Shown: in pieces, positions 18,512 through 27,956 of the stretch
Position numbering within the stretch: the first letter of the stretch is position 1
How the letters are laid out: each line of letters starts with the position of its first letter
Made by a program: the position numbers and the translations under genes
Notes under the pieces: generated by a model
What the model saw: only the letters and a program-made list of their open reading frames with translations
Databases searched by the model: none
Told to the model about the DNA's origin: nothing
DNA from: Pseudomonadota bacterium
Lineage (GTDB): Bacteria; Pseudomonadota; Alphaproteobacteria; Caulobacterales; Aquidulcibacteraceae
Length of the DNA stretch: 64,000 nucleotides
NCBI GenBank assembly: GCA_020161405.1
Contig: JAIUOD010000005.1
Span: 248,001 to 312,000 of the forward strand
Direction of reading: 5' to 3'

Positions 18512-18844
18512 ATGGACTACTTACGAGACCTTTCCGAAACAAAGCGCGATAAATATCGGGCTCTAGTCGAAAACATAAATACTTGTCCAAGCAAAAAGGA
18601 CGAAATGATTTCGCTTGTTCGAAGTATGATGCAAGCCTTTGTTAATGCCGCATTTGGAGAAGATTCAGTGCAAATCGTTTTGGATAAAAGGCTTAAAGAC
18701 TCTTTCCAAAACGCTACAATTAATGTTAAAACTTCAGATATTGAAACTGTTGAACAATGTCGAGAAATCTCCATTGTGCCTGATGACCCCGAAATTGGGG
18801 GTGATGAAAAAATTAAAATCCCAATTCAGGAAAATGAACCATGA
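18512..18844 (+). CDS. Small protein coupled to the large serine recombinase
   Basis: 110 residues (MDYLRDLSETKRDKYRALVE...). Helical N-terminal half and an acidic C-terminal half. Its TGA overlaps the recombinase ATG (ATGA), so it is co-translated. A role in directing or controlling recombination is a reasonable guess; no known directionality-factor motif is visible. Confidence 0.65.
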   Translation: MDYLRDLSETKRDKYRALVENINTCPSKKDEMISLVRSMMQAFVNAAFGEDSVQIVLDKRLKDSFQNATINVKTSDIETVEQCREISIVPDDPEIGGDEKIKIPIQENEP

Positions 18845-20523
18845 TTGATAAAATAAAACAAAAGCCTGTTATTCATCAAGCGGTTATCTATTGTCGCGTT
18901 AGCTCTGTTAAACAAACAACCGAAGGCAGTGGATTATCGTCACAAGAGACAAGATGCAATTTGCACGCAAAAATGCTAGGACTAGAAGTGGTTCGAGTAT
19001 TCACTGACGATGTTTCAGGGTCAATTGTAGACAGACAGGGTGTAAAAGAACTTGTTGCATTTCTTAAAAAGAACAACAAAACAAAATTTGCCGTCATTAT
19101 TGATGATATAAGTCGACTTGCTCGGGGTGTTGTTCAACATCATCAATTAAGGGACATGATAACCAAGGCTGGAGGGGTTTTAACCTCCCCTTCTATGGAA
19201 TTTTCAGACGATTCAGATGGAATGTTTCGCGAAAACCTCATGGCAAGTTTGGCGCAACATATGCGCCAAAAGAATGGCGAACAAACCGTCAACCGTATGA
19301 TGTCACGCATGGTAGCTGGTTATTGGGCCTTTAAAGCCCCAATCGGATACAGAATGATTAAGCATGCGGAACATGGAAAATTTCTAGTTCCTGACGAGCC
19401 ATTGGCAAGCGTTATTCGCGAGATTTATGTAGGCTATGCTACAAGCCGTTTTGGTTCGCTTTCGGAGATTATGCGCTTTTTAGATGCACATCCTTCATGG
19501 CCTAAATCCCGCAAAAAAACTTTGAGTGTTGAACGTGTTTCAGAGCTTTTAACCCGCCCTCACTATGCGGGTTATTTGAATGCGCCCGAATGGGATATTC
19601 ATATGGTGAAAGCAAAACACGAACCTTTAATCTCATTTGAAACCTATCAACGTGTACAACAAAGATTGACCGAAAAAGCTAAAGCTCCTGCACGTAAAGA
19701 TATTAGCGAAGATTTTCCACTTCGTGGCTTTGTTAGATGTGAATGCTGCGGCAATTACATGACTTCATGTTGGTCTAAGGGACGCAATGGTAAATATCCC
19801 TATTATGTATGCCAAACGCGCGATTGCGAATTGAAAGGGAAATCAATTCGTAAAGAGAAAATGGAAACAGAATTTGAATACATATTGAAATCAATGCGTC
19901 CAAGTACAGAATTGTTTTCACTAGCATCTGAGATTTTCACTGACTTATGGGACGATAAAATGAAGTCCCGAAATTTAAGCAAAAAGTCACTTGAAGATGA
20001 AATCGAGAAAACAAATAGACAAATTGCTCAGATTGTTGATCGTATTGTGGATACAGAATCACTCACTTTGGTTTCTGCCTATGAGAAGCGGATCAAAGAA
20101 CTTGAAATCTACCGCGCCGAAACCGAGGAAAAGGTTGCAAATTGTGGTCGTCCATTAAGCAGTTTTGACAGCATGTATCGAACCGCTTTGGGTTTCCTTG
20201 AAAACCCTTATAAACTCTGGGAAAATAATAATTTGGCAACAAAAAGAGCGGTCATAAAACTGACCTTTGCGAGCGATATCGTATATTCAAAAGCAAGTGG
20301 GTATCGAACCGAAAATATGGCGATACCTTTCAAGATTTTCAACAACTTAGTGGAAAAAGAAGGAGAGTCCTCAATGAGAACAGAAATGGTGCGGATAGCC
20401 GGAATCGAACCGGCACGGGCGTATTGCCCAACGGATTTTAAGTCCGGCGCGTCTACCAGTTCCGCCATATCCGCAATCCGACATCGCAAGTGCTTTTATT
20501 GGACCAAAAAGTCAAGCGCTTAA
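18841..20523 (+). CDS. Large serine recombinase (integrase)
   Basis: Integrase of the large serine recombinase class, which cuts all four strands with a serine linkage and joins attP to attB. Catalytic domain at residues 14-150 (AVIYCRVSSVKQT, Ser21; IDDISRLARG), recombinase domain (APIGYRM, about 160-280), zinc ribbon (CECC near 300 and CQTRDC near 325) and a coiled coil (about 370-440). The last 45 residues (from about GGAAT at 20,395) read VRIAGIEPARAYCPTDFK and onward, the known antisense translation of a tRNA-Leu gene, so the C-terminus is a product of the integration site. In the excised circle the protein would end differently. Confidence 0.92.
   Translation: MIDKIKQKPVIHQAVIYCRVSSVKQTTEGSGLSSQETRCNLHAKMLGLEVVRVFTDDVSGSIVDRQGVKELVAFLKKNNKTKFAVIIDDISRLARGVVQHHQLRDMITKAGGVLTSPSMEFSDDSDGMFRENLMASLAQHMRQKNGEQTVNRMMSRMVAGYWAFKAPIGYRMIKHAEHGKFLVPDEPLASVIREIYVGYATSRFGSLSEIMRFLDAHPSWPKSRKKTLSVERVSELLTRPHYAGYLNAPEWDIHMVKAKHEPLISFETYQRVQQRLTEKAKAPARKDISEDFPLRGFVRCECCGNYMTSCWSKGRNGKYPYYVCQTRDCELKGKSIRKEKMETEFEYILKSMRPSTELFSLASEIFTDLWDDKMKSRNLSKKSLEDEIEKTNRQIAQIVDRIVDTESLTLVSAYEKRIKELEIYRAETEEKVANCGRPLSSFDSMYRTALGFLENPYKLWENNNLATKRAVIKLTFASDIVYSKASGYRTENMAIPFKIFNNLVEKEGESSMRTEMVRIAGIEPARAYCPTDFKSGASTSSAISAIRHRKCFYWTKKSSA
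20387..20474 (-). tRNA. tRNA-Leu (UAA), island attachment region
   Basis: On the minus strand the acceptor arm GCGGATA pairs with TATCCGC, the loop CTTAAAA gives anticodon TAA, a long variable arm is present and CCA is encoded (20389-20387). The 88-base length fits tRNA-Leu. The recombinase frame runs through it in antisense, so the element joins at its 3' end. Confidence 0.93.
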
Positions 20524-20573
20524 TTCTGTATATACTGAATCATTTCGCTATTTTTGTGTGTTTTTAGGGGGAT

Positions 20574-21323
20574 TTACTCAACAATAGGCTTTAATCCCAA
20601 ATCTTCAAGCATTGATAAAACCGATGCAACCCCCTTATTTACAAGTTCTTTATCGAAACCACGAACGACTAATTGGGCGCCATAACCATTGCCATTAAAC
20701 CAAGGATAAGAGCCAAAAGATAATTCATGATATTCTTTTGCAATTTCACCAAATGGGATAGCAATATCACCTTCTTTCAAATTATCGGCTTTAATGTTTT
20801 TGGATATAATTATTCTTCCAGCTTCTAGCCGTGGGGCAATATCTTCAAGCATTGCGCGCATAATATTTGGAACGCCCGCCATGGTAAATACATTTTCCAT
20901 TTGAAATCCTGGCGCCCAAGAAACAGGGTTTTTAATAAGGCTTGCGCCATATGGTATGCGCGCCATTCTTAATCTTGCAGGGGTTAAATCTTCTTTGGAA
21001 TAACGATTTAGCATCATTTCAACTGCATCGTCGCGAACATCGATTGCAACGTCAAAAGCCTTTGCAACACAATCAGCAGTAATATCATCATGCGTTGGCC
21101 CAATACCGCCCGTTGTAAAAACATAATTATATGTTTTCCTAAGATGGTTAATGGTTTCAATAATCATAGTTTCATCATCGCCTATTACGCGAATTTCTTT
21201 TAATTGTATGCCAAAAGGCGCCAAAAAAAGTGCGATAGTGTTTGAATTAGTATCTTTGGTGCGACCTGATAAAATCTCATCACCAATTACAATTACAGCG
21301 GCTTTAATATAATTTTTTTCCAT
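20574..21323 (-). CDS. cinA: CinA-like molybdopterin-binding domain protein
   Basis: 249 residues. The N-terminal MoaB/Mog-like domain of the CinA family: VIVIGDEILSGRTKDTNS, then TTGGIGPTHDDIT and AGVPNIM. Without the amidase domain of full CinA; many alphaproteobacteria carry this short form. Role in pyridine nucleotide repair/hydrolysis is assumed from the family. It ends 100 bases from the tRNA gene and is the first core gene outside the island. Confidence 0.85.
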   Translation of the reverse strand: MEKNYIKAAVIVIGDEILSGRTKDTNSNTIALFLAPFGIQLKEIRVIGDDETMIIETINHLRKTYNYVFTTGGIGPTHDDITADCVAKAFDVAIDVRDDAVEMMLNRYSKEDLTPARLRMARIPYGASLIKNPVSWAPGFQMENVFTMAGVPNIMRAMLEDIAPRLEAGRIIISKNIKADNLKEGDIAIPFGEIAKEYHELSFGSYPWFNGNGYGAQLVVRGFDKELVNKGVASVLSMLEDLGLKPIVE

Positions 21324-21423
21324 AATACTTCTTTAGATGGTTTTGTTTACGCTTTAAACTTGTTTTCGGATTAAAAAATGTTAAATACCCATTTTATAGA
21401 GTTTTAAAAGGCATTTTTAATTA

Positions 21424-22272
21424 ATGTATATTAGCGCAAGCGATGTGCCAGATGCACAAGCAACAAATAAAATTAAAATTTACGACCCGTCTGATTTTGA
21501 AGGCATGCGGGTTGCGGGGCGTGCTGCCGCCGAAGTTTTGGATCTTTTAATTCCGCATGTGAAACCGGGTGTGACAACTGGTTTCTTGGATGATATGGCG
21601 CGCGAGTATATTTTAGACCATGGCTGGATACCTGCATGTATTGGTTATCGCGGTTATCAACATACGCTTTGTACATCTATCAATCATGTTGTTTGCCATG
21701 GTATTCCATCAAATAAAGTTCTTAAAAATGGCGATATCGTAAATATTGATGTTACCGTAATTGTTGATGGCTGGTATGGCGATACTTCAAGAATGTATGG
21801 TGTTGGCGAAGTTCCGCGCAAATCAATGCGCCTTATGGATATTACTTGGGAAGCCTTACAATTAGGCCTTAAGGCTGCAGCGCAACCTGGCGCGCATATG
21901 GGTGACATTGGGCACGCAATTCAAACCTATGTTGAGGCGCAACATTGTTCGGTGGTTCGTGATTTTTGTGGTCATGGTTTGGGGCGTGTTTTCCATGATG
22001 CGCCTAATGTTCTTCATTATGGCAAACCAGGTGAAGGGCCACAAATTAAACCCGGCATGTTCTTTACCATCGAACCAATGGTGAACTTAGGCAAATGGCA
22101 AACCACAATCCTTCCCGATGGCTGGACTGCGGTCACCAAAGACAGATCTCTTAGTGCCCAATTTGAACATTCAATTGGCGTTACTGAAACAGGCATCGAA
22201 ATTTTCACCCTCTCGCCGCAGGGAATTTACACACCGCATAATCCAGAACTTAAACCTTATTTAGGCGGGTAA
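21424..22272 (+). CDS. map: Methionine aminopeptidase, type I
   Basis: Removes the N-terminal Met from new proteins in the cytosol. 282 residues. All dinuclear metal ligands are in place: Asp109 (NIDVT), Asp120 (YGDTS), His184 (CGHGLG), Glu217 (TIEPMV) and Glu248 (QFEHS). His92 in the CHGIP motif is the substrate-contacting histidine. The stop abuts the start of radC, so the two are cotranscribed. Confidence 0.95.
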   Translation: MYISASDVPDAQATNKIKIYDPSDFEGMRVAGRAAAEVLDLLIPHVKPGVTTGFLDDMAREYILDHGWIPACIGYRGYQHTLCTSINHVVCHGIPSNKVLKNGDIVNIDVTVIVDGWYGDTSRMYGVGEVPRKSMRLMDITWEALQLGLKAAAQPGAHMGDIGHAIQTYVEAQHCSVVRDFCGHGLGRVFHDAPNVLHYGKPGEGPQIKPGMFFTIEPMVNLGKWQTTILPDGWTAVTKDRSLSAQFEHSIGVTETGIEIFTLSPQGIYTPHNPELKPYLGG

Positions 22273-22947
22273 ATGGATTCTAATAATTCTGGTCATCGGG
22301 ACAGATTGCGTGAACGCTTTTTAAAAGCGGGTTCGGATGCTTTCTCTGACCATGAATTATTGGAATTATTGCTTTTTGGTGTAATTTTAAGGCGCGATGT
22401 AAAGCCGCTTGCAAAGGCTTTATTGGTACGTTTTGGAAGTTTAAATCATTTAATTGGCGCACCTATTGCAGATATTATGCAGGTCAAAGGAATTGGCGAA
22501 AGCGCCGCAATTCATATTAAATCACTTCATGCAATTTTACTTAGGGCGGGACAGCAGGAATTAGAAAATAAGCCAATTATGAATTCATGGTCGGCGCTTT
22601 TATCTTATTTGAAATTATCCCTTGCCAATGAAACGCGTGAACAATTTCGGGTTTTGTTTTTGAATAATAAACTAAAACTTATTAGTGATGAAATTATGGG
22701 CGATGGCACAATCGACCATGCACCAGTTTATCCACGCGAAATTGCGCGGCGCGCATTAGAGCTTGCGGCATCATCAATTATTTTGGTTCACAATCACCCA
22801 AGTGGCGACCCAAAACCGTCGGGCAATGATATTTCAATGACGCGCAAAATCATCCAATCACTTCAAGCAATAGAGGTTGAAGTACATGATCATATTATCG
22901 TAGGTTCGCAAGGAACAGTTTCAATGAAAGCTATTGGATTGATCTGA
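22273..22947 (+). CDS. radC: RadC/JAB-family protein
   Basis: 224 residues. N-terminal helix-hairpin-helix region (VKGIGESAAIHIK, about 71-83) and a C-terminal JAB/MPN domain with the metal motif HNHPSGDPKPSGND (His173, His175, Asp186). The family is linked to DNA repair and recombination by name, but its activity is uncertain. The ATG follows the map stop directly. Its 3' end overlaps the convergent MFS gene by 17 bases. Confidence 0.93.
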   Translation: MDSNNSGHRDRLRERFLKAGSDAFSDHELLELLLFGVILRRDVKPLAKALLVRFGSLNHLIGAPIADIMQVKGIGESAAIHIKSLHAILLRAGQQELENKPIMNSWSALLSYLKLSLANETREQFRVLFLNNKLKLISDEIMGDGTIDHAPVYPREIARRALELAASSIILVHNHPSGDPKPSGNDISMTRKIIQSLQAIEVEVHDHIIVGSQGTVSMKAIGLI

Positions 22948-24130
22948 TACCGTATTTTTTATCGCAATAATTCCAAATCGCCGCCGCAATAAGCAAGAAG
23001 ACAATCATACAAATCGCAAGTTTTAACGCTGAATCATAAACCAAGGGCGCAAAAATTGCTGAAATTAATGCAAAGGCATTCATGCGTATAAAGTTCTGCG
23101 CCGCCGATGCCGTTCCGCGCATATGTGGCAATAATTCAAGCGTGATAAGCGTCATATAAGGTATCATTATTGAATAACCCAAAACATAAAAGAAAATCGG
23201 TACGACCGCCCATGGAATTTTGGGTTCAAAAAATGATGTATATCCAATATTGAAAATTGAGGCCGCCATGCAAATCAAAAAGCCATAAATTATAAGCTTT
23301 TCACCTTTTACTTTACCCGCCAGTTTGTTGGAAATTGCCGAACCTATCATCATTCCAGAGACAAATGGAATGAATAACCAACCAAAATCAGTTGGTTGTA
23401 GCTTAAGGATTTTTATAATGAAATGCTGTGAAGACGAAATATAAAGCGCCGCCGTTGCAAAGCCGAATGTGTGCGTCATTATCCTAAGCAGGAATTCTGG
23501 TTTGCTTAAAATTTGAAGATAGTTTTTAAAAATAATGCGCGGTTTAAAGGCAAAACGTTTTTCAGGCACAAGGGTTTCAGGCAATGATGTCCAAACCAAA
23601 ATTAAAACCGCAATTGTGAATATTGATAAAAATATAAAAATTGCCCGCCATCCAAAATGCACAAATAAAAACCCGCCCAAAATTGGCGCGACCGCTGGGG
23701 CAAGGCTGAAAATTGTTGTTACATTTGAAAGGGTTTTTTGTGCAATTTCGCCATCGAAAATATCACGTATCAAAGCCTGACCAACCACAAGGCCAGCGCC
23801 GCCAAACATACCTTGGAAAATGCGTACAATTATCATTTGTTCAAGATTTTGAACAAAAATTGTGGCAATTGATGAAAGTAAAAAACAAACAAGGCTTATT
23901 AAAATAATATTGCGCCGCCCAAAACTATCACTCATTGGCCCTGTAAAAATGGTTGCAAAGGCAAAAGCCGCCAAATATGCCGAAAGCGTAAGCTGCATTT
24001 TCTCAACCGGAACATGAAATTCCCCCGCCACCGCATCAAAGGTCGGAAAATAAGCATCAATCGCAAACGGCCCAAGCATAGCAAGCAAGGCGATTATTAG
24101 TGATATAAGGAGGGGAGCGGTTTGTTTCAT
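22931..24130 (-). CDS. MFS drug-resistance exporter, Bcr/CflA type
   Basis: 399 residues with about 12 membrane helices. Motif A variant GPMSDSFGRRNIILI (after TM2) and the helix-4/5 signature IFGGAGLVVGQALIRDIF match the Bcr/CflA drug:H+ antiporter family, which exports bicyclomycin or chloramphenicol-like compounds. Which substrate is exported is unknown. The gene is on its own between radC and dnaJ. Confidence 0.88.
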   Translation of the reverse strand: MKQTAPLLISLIIALLAMLGPFAIDAYFPTFDAVAGEFHVPVEKMQLTLSAYLAAFAFATIFTGPMSDSFGRRNIILISLVCFLLSSIATIFVQNLEQMIIVRIFQGMFGGAGLVVGQALIRDIFDGEIAQKTLSNVTTIFSLAPAVAPILGGFLFVHFGWRAIFIFLSIFTIAVLILVWTSLPETLVPEKRFAFKPRIIFKNYLQILSKPEFLLRIMTHTFGFATAALYISSSQHFIIKILKLQPTDFGWLFIPFVSGMMIGSAISNKLAGKVKGEKLIIYGFLICMAASIFNIGYTSFFEPKIPWAVVPIFFYVLGYSIMIPYMTLITLELLPHMRGTASAAQNFIRMNAFALISAIFAPLVYDSALKLAICMIVFLLIAAAIWNYCDKKYGIRSIQ

Positions 24131-24195
24131 TGCAAATATTTGGCGCAGCTTTATACCCGCGCCATAATAATTACAATATCAAAGGGTAAATAATT

Positions 24196-25332
24196 TTATT
24201 TACCTAAGCCTTCCCAAAACTTTTTCGCTTTATCGAAAAATCCCTCATGCTCTGGATGTGACGCAGCACAGCAATCTTCGTGGAATTCTTCGAGGAGTTT
24301 GCGTTGTTTTGGTGTAAGTTTTCGTGGGGTTTCGACGAAAAGCTCTACATGCATATCACCGCGCAAGGCAGATTTTAATTGCGTCATGCCTTGGGCACGG
24401 ATTTTTATGCGTTTGCCGGTTTGTGAACCTTCAGGAATATCAATTTCAGCCTTGCCGCCATCAATAACGGGAACTTCCATTTTGCCGCCCAATGCCGCTT
24501 TGGTCATTGGAACAGGGATGCGAATGAATAAATCGCGCCCATCGCGTTCAAAAATTTCGTGGCGTTTTACTGAAAGGAATAGATATAAATCCCCCTTTGG
24601 CCCACCGCGCGCACCAAGTGCGCCTTCACCTGAAAGGCGAATTCGTGTGCCATCTTCAACACCCGCAGGAATTGAAACAGAAAGGGTGCGGTCAATTTCA
24701 ACCGCGCCTTTACCACGACATTTTTTACATGGTTTGGCAATAATTGTTCCGCGCCCATTACAATGATGGCAAGTGCGCGTCATCATAAAGAAGCCATTTT
24801 GCACTCTTACCTGTCCCGCGCCGCCACATGTTGGGCAGGTTTCAGGTTGGGTTGGCGGTTCTGCGCCAGTGCCATGACAATGGTCACATTCTTCATCTGT
24901 TGGCACATGAATTTCGGCATTTTTACCCTTAAAAGCATCTTCAAGAGTAATTTCATACTCCATTTTTAAATCAGCACCGCGCGCAGGCCCTTGTTTGCGT
25001 TGACGACCACCGCCGCCACCGCCAAACATATCCCCGAAAATATCACCAAATACTTCGGAGAAAATGTCACCCGCATCACCAGAGAAGCCGCCGCCAAATC
25101 CACCGCCGCCATTAAGGCCTTCTTTGCCAAATCTATCATATGCGGCACGTTTTTGGTCGTCCGATAAAACGGAATATGCTTCGTTGATTTCTTTGAATTT
25201 AGCTTCTGCTGCTGCATCCCCTGGATTTCTATCAGGGTGATGTTGCATCGCAGCCTTACGGAATGCAGATTTTATAGTCGCCGCATCCGCATCGCGTGAA
25301 ACGCCTAAAAGGGAATAATAATCGTCACTCAT
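24196..25332 (-). CDS. dnaJ: Chaperone co-factor DnaJ
   Basis: 378 residues, typical length. J domain (1-70) with HPD at 32-34, a Gly/Phe-rich linker (about 75-110), four zinc-finger repeats CDHCHGTG, CPTCGGAG, CHHCNGRG and CKKCRGKG, and C-terminal substrate domains. It stimulates DnaK ATPase and hands over unfolded proteins. Its start overlaps the stop of the OmdA-like gene by 8 bases; with dnaK upstream, all three form one heat-shock operon. Confidence 0.97.
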   Translation of the reverse strand: MSDDYYSLLGVSRDADAATIKSAFRKAAMQHHPDRNPGDAAAEAKFKEINEAYSVLSDDQKRAAYDRFGKEGLNGGGGFGGGFSGDAGDIFSEVFGDIFGDMFGGGGGGRQRKQGPARGADLKMEYEITLEDAFKGKNAEIHVPTDEECDHCHGTGAEPPTQPETCPTCGGAGQVRVQNGFFMMTRTCHHCNGRGTIIAKPCKKCRGKGAVEIDRTLSVSIPAGVEDGTRIRLSGEGALGARGGPKGDLYLFLSVKRHEIFERDGRDLFIRIPVPMTKAALGGKMEVPVIDGGKAEIDIPEGSQTGKRIKIRAQGMTQLKSALRGDMHVELFVETPRKLTPKQRKLLEEFHEDCCAASHPEHEGFFDKAKKFWEGLGK

Positions 25333-25528
25333 TTGTATTGGTCTTTTTGAGGCGGTTTATGAATTCAATAATTCGTTTTGCACGTGTTTGGGGTTTCTTT
25401 GCCGAATTAATCCAAACAATATATTCTTTTTTATGTGATGGTGGCAGCGCATGAAAAATACGCGCTGCCACATCATCATTTTCAAGGGCATTCTGAATAT
25501 CGCTTTCGTTTTGCTCGGCAATATTCAT
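25325..25528 (-). CDS. Stand-alone OmdA/YdeI-type domain between dnaK and dnaJ
   Basis: 67 residues. The core ARIFHALPPSHKKEYIVWI plus AKKPQTRAKRI is the C-terminal domain of YdeI/OmpD-associated proteins, which are usually about 190 residues long; here only this domain exists. Its 3' end overlaps the dnaJ start by 8 bases and its start is 10 bases from the dnaK stop, so it is part of the chaperone operon. Function unknown. Confidence 0.8.
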   Translation of the reverse strand: MNIAEQNESDIQNALENDDVAARIFHALPPSHKKEYIVWINSAKKPQTRAKRIIEFINRLKKTNTNE

Positions 25529-25538
25529 TTTTCACCTT

Positions 25539-27452
25539 TTATTTTTTGTCGCCGTCAACGTCTTCGAATTCAGCGTCAACAATATCATCGCCATCGGCGC
25601 GCGCTTGGCGTTCTGCATCAGCACCAGCAGCAGCTTCTTCAGCAGCTTGCTGTTCTTTATACATAACTTCGCCAATTTTCATTGCCGCTTGCATCAATTC
25701 ATTGGTTGCAGCAGTCATAGCTTCAACTTCGCCGCCTTGAACCGCATCTTTGGCTTTGGCAATTGCCGCTTCAATCGCGCCTTTATCACCGTCTTCAAGT
25801 TTAGAACCATATTCCGCCAATTGTTTTTCAACGCTGTGGATTGATGCTTCTGCGCTATTTTTCGCTTCAACAGATTCGCGACGTTTTTTATCAGCTTCTG
25901 CGTTGGCTTCTGCGTCTTTTACCATTTGCTCGATATCGGCATCAGAAAGGCCACCATTTGCTTGAATGCGAATTGATTGCTCTTTGTTTGTTGCTTTATC
26001 TTTTGCAGAAACAGAAACGATACCGTTGGCGTCAATATCAAATGTTACTTCGATTTGTGGGATGCCGCGCGGTGCAGGTGGAATACCCAATAAATCAAAT
26101 TGACCAAGCAATTTATTATCCGCCGCCATATCACGCTCACCTTGGAATACGCGAATTGTAACCGCAGATTGGTTATCATCAGCCGTAGAGAAAGTTTGTG
26201 ATTTTTTGGTTGGGATTGTTGTGTTGCGGTCAATAAGACGTGTGAACACACCACCCAAAGTTTCGATACCCAAAGACAATGGTGTAACGTCAAGTAATAG
26301 AACGTCTTTAACATCACCTTGAAGAACGCCCGCTTGAATTGCTGCACCAATAGCAACAACTTCATCAGGGTTCACACCTTTATGTGGCTCTTTACCAAAG
26401 AAGTTTTTAACTGCTTCTTGAACTTTTGGCATACGTGTCATACCGCCAACCAAAACCACTTCATCAATATCAGAAGGTGAAAGGCCTGCATCTTTCAATG
26501 CTGCTTTACATGGTTCAATTGTACGATTGATTAAATCATCAACCAACGCCTCTAATTTTGCGCGTGACAATTTCAAATTCAAGTGAAGTGGGCCAGAAGC
26601 GTCCATTGTGATGAACGGAAGGTTCACTTCGTAAGCTGAAGTAGTTGAAAGCTCTTTTTTCGCTTTTTCTGCTTCTTCACGTAAACGTTGAAGCGCAAGT
26701 TTGTCATTGCGAAGGTCGATACCTTTTTCTTTTTTGAATTCATCAGCCAAATAATCAACGATGCGCATATCAAAGTCTTCACCGCCCAAGAATGTATCAC
26801 CATTAGTAGAGCGAACTTCAAACACGCCATCACCGATTTCAAGAACTGAAACGTCGAATGTACCACCGCCAAGGTCATAAACCGCAATTGTGCGATTGCC
26901 ACCTTTATCAAGGCCGTATGCAAGTGCTGCTGCTGTCGGCTCGTTGATGATACGAAGAACTTCTAGGCCCGCGATTTTGCCGGCATCTTTGGTTGCTTGG
27001 CGCTGTGCGTCATTGAAATAAGCAGGAACGGTAATAACCGCTTGGGTTACGCCTTCACCTAAATAGGCTTCTGCGGTTTCTTTCATTTTTGTCAAAATCA
27101 TCGCAGAGATTTCAGCAGGTGAATAATCTTTATCGCGACCTTTTACCCATGCATCACCAGTTGGGCCTTTTGTAATTTCATAAGGAACAAGTTTTTTATC
27201 TTTTTCAACCATTGGATCGGCAAAATTACGACCGATAAGACGTTTGATTGCAAAGAATGTTTGATCAGGGTTGGTTACTGCCTGACGACGTGCAGGTTGA
27301 CCGATTTGACGTTCGCCATCAGCAGCAAACGCAACAACAGAAGGGGTTGTACGCACACCTTCAGAGTTTTCAATAACTTTTGCATTCTTGCCGTCCATAA
27401 TGGCAACGCAAGAATTGGTGGTTCCCAAATCAATACCAATAATTTTTCCCAT
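25539..27452 (-). CDS. dnaK: Hsp70 chaperone DnaK
   Basis: 637 residues. ATPase domain with [15 protein letters not shown] (phosphate 1), [13 protein letters not shown] (phosphate 2) and [15 protein letters not shown] (adenosine), then substrate-binding domain ([14 protein letters not shown] at about 390) and an acidic C-terminal tail ([10 protein letters not shown]). ATP-driven folding of cytosolic proteins with DnaJ and GrpE. An RpoH-type promoter lies about 140 bases upstream. Confidence 0.98.
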   Translation of the reverse strand: MGKIIGIDLGTTNSCVAIMDGKNAKVIENSEGVRTTPSVVAFAADGERQIGQPARRQAVTNPDQTFFAIKRLIGRNFADPMVEKDKKLVPYEITKGPTGDAWVKGRDKDYSPAEISAMILTKMKETAEAYLGEGVTQAVITVPAYFNDAQRQATKDAGKIAGLEVLRIINEPTAAALAYGLDKGGNRTIAVYDLGGGTFDVSVLEIGDGVFEVRSTNGDTFLGGEDFDMRIVDYLADEFKKEKGIDLRNDKLALQRLREEAEKAKKELSTTSAYEVNLPFITMDASGPLHLNLKLSRAKLEALVDDLINRTIEPCKAALKDAGLSPSDIDEVVLVGGMTRMPKVQEAVKNFFGKEPHKGVNPDEVVAIGAAIQAGVLQGDVKDVLLLDVTPLSLGIETLGGVFTRLIDRNTTIPTKKSQTFSTADDNQSAVTIRVFQGERDMAADNKLLGQFDLLGIPPAPRGIPQIEVTFDIDANGIVSVSAKDKATNKEQSIRIQANGGLSDADIEQMVKDAEANAEADKKRRESVEAKNSAEASIHSVEKQLAEYGSKLEDGDKGAIEAAIAKAKDAVQGGEVEAMTAATNELMQAAMKIGEVMYKEQQAAEEAAAGADAERQARADGDDIVDAEFEDVDGDKK

Positions 27453-27593
27453 TTTTACTTTCCTCTTTGCACCACAATAAGTGCGTGCAGTTTTATTTCC
27501 CTAAATCCACAAATGCGGCCTTTAGTGTGATTTGATAAAATTTACTTAAGGAATTTCGCGCTTTACACCAAAAACCTTATGCTTTCGGTGGGA

Positions 27594-27621
27594 ATATGGG
27601 AAGTAATCCTTTAGCTTCAAG
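27594..27621 (-). promoter_or_regulatory. RpoH (heat-shock sigma) promoter of dnaK
   Basis: Reading the minus strand: CTTG (27621-27618), 17 bases, CCCATAT (27600-27594). This agrees with the alphaproteobacterial consensus CTTG-N17/18-CYTATnT at 10 of 10 informative positions but one. It lies upstream of dnaK, whose leader is then about 130 bases. Confidence 0.75.
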
Positions 27622-27840
27622 GGGTAAAGACAATTTAGAGTCACATTTTTACTGCAAGAAATTGGCGTTTGTTGGGAAACGATAAAAATGTTTTCTTTCT
27701 GCTTCCCCAATTTCTGAGGAAGGAGAATTATTATCCATCAGGTTTTAAAATAATATAATGTTAATGTTCAAATTTTTTAAAATTTAGGATTGATAACAAA
27801 TGATAGCAGTTTGGCGAAAATACACGAAGGCAAAACAACA

Positions 27841-27865
27841 AAAAGCGCGGGATTGCCGCGCTTTT
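27841..27865. terminator. Terminator hairpin after the thiolase gene
   Basis: AAAAGCGCGG (27841-27850), loop GATTG, CCGCGCTTTT (27856-27865), 10 bp with A and T runs on both sides. It serves the thiolase gene on the minus strand. The rest of 27,453-27,956 is AT-rich with only the dnaK promoter. Confidence 0.85.
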
Positions 27866-27920
27866 TGATGGATTTATTAGCTATCAAATTTATCATTGAT
27901 TTGGTTGGTCATTCCATGAG

Positions 27921-27941
27921 ACCCCGCATCAAGTGCGGGGT
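27921..27941. repeat. REP-like GC-rich palindrome
   Basis: ACCCCGCA-TCAAG-TGCGGGGT, 8-bp stem and 5-base loop, followed by GACAGG. The same palindrome is widespread as an intergenic repeat in alphaproteobacterial genomes (established knowledge from memory). Only one copy occurs in this window. Confidence 0.7.
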
Positions 27942-27956
27942 GACAGGATTTATTAT

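Larger units (their letters stand above)
1..20390. mobile_element. Right part of an integrated genomic island at tRNA-Leu
   Basis: The stretch from the left edge to the 3' end of a tRNA-Leu gene is dense in accessory genes: restriction methylase, two serine recombinases, a VirD4-like ATPase, an HNH nuclease and many small proteins without household function. To the right of the tRNA all genes are core genes. The large serine recombinase lies directly at the tRNA 3' end, as expected for the integrase end of an element. The left end is outside the window, so I cannot show the second attachment site, and this boundary is an inference from gene content and the tRNA junction. Confidence 0.75.

Noticed and set aside
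27921..27941. Possible attachment site or insertion sequence end
   Set aside because: It is a single copy of a common alphaproteobacterial palindrome in a normal intergenic place.
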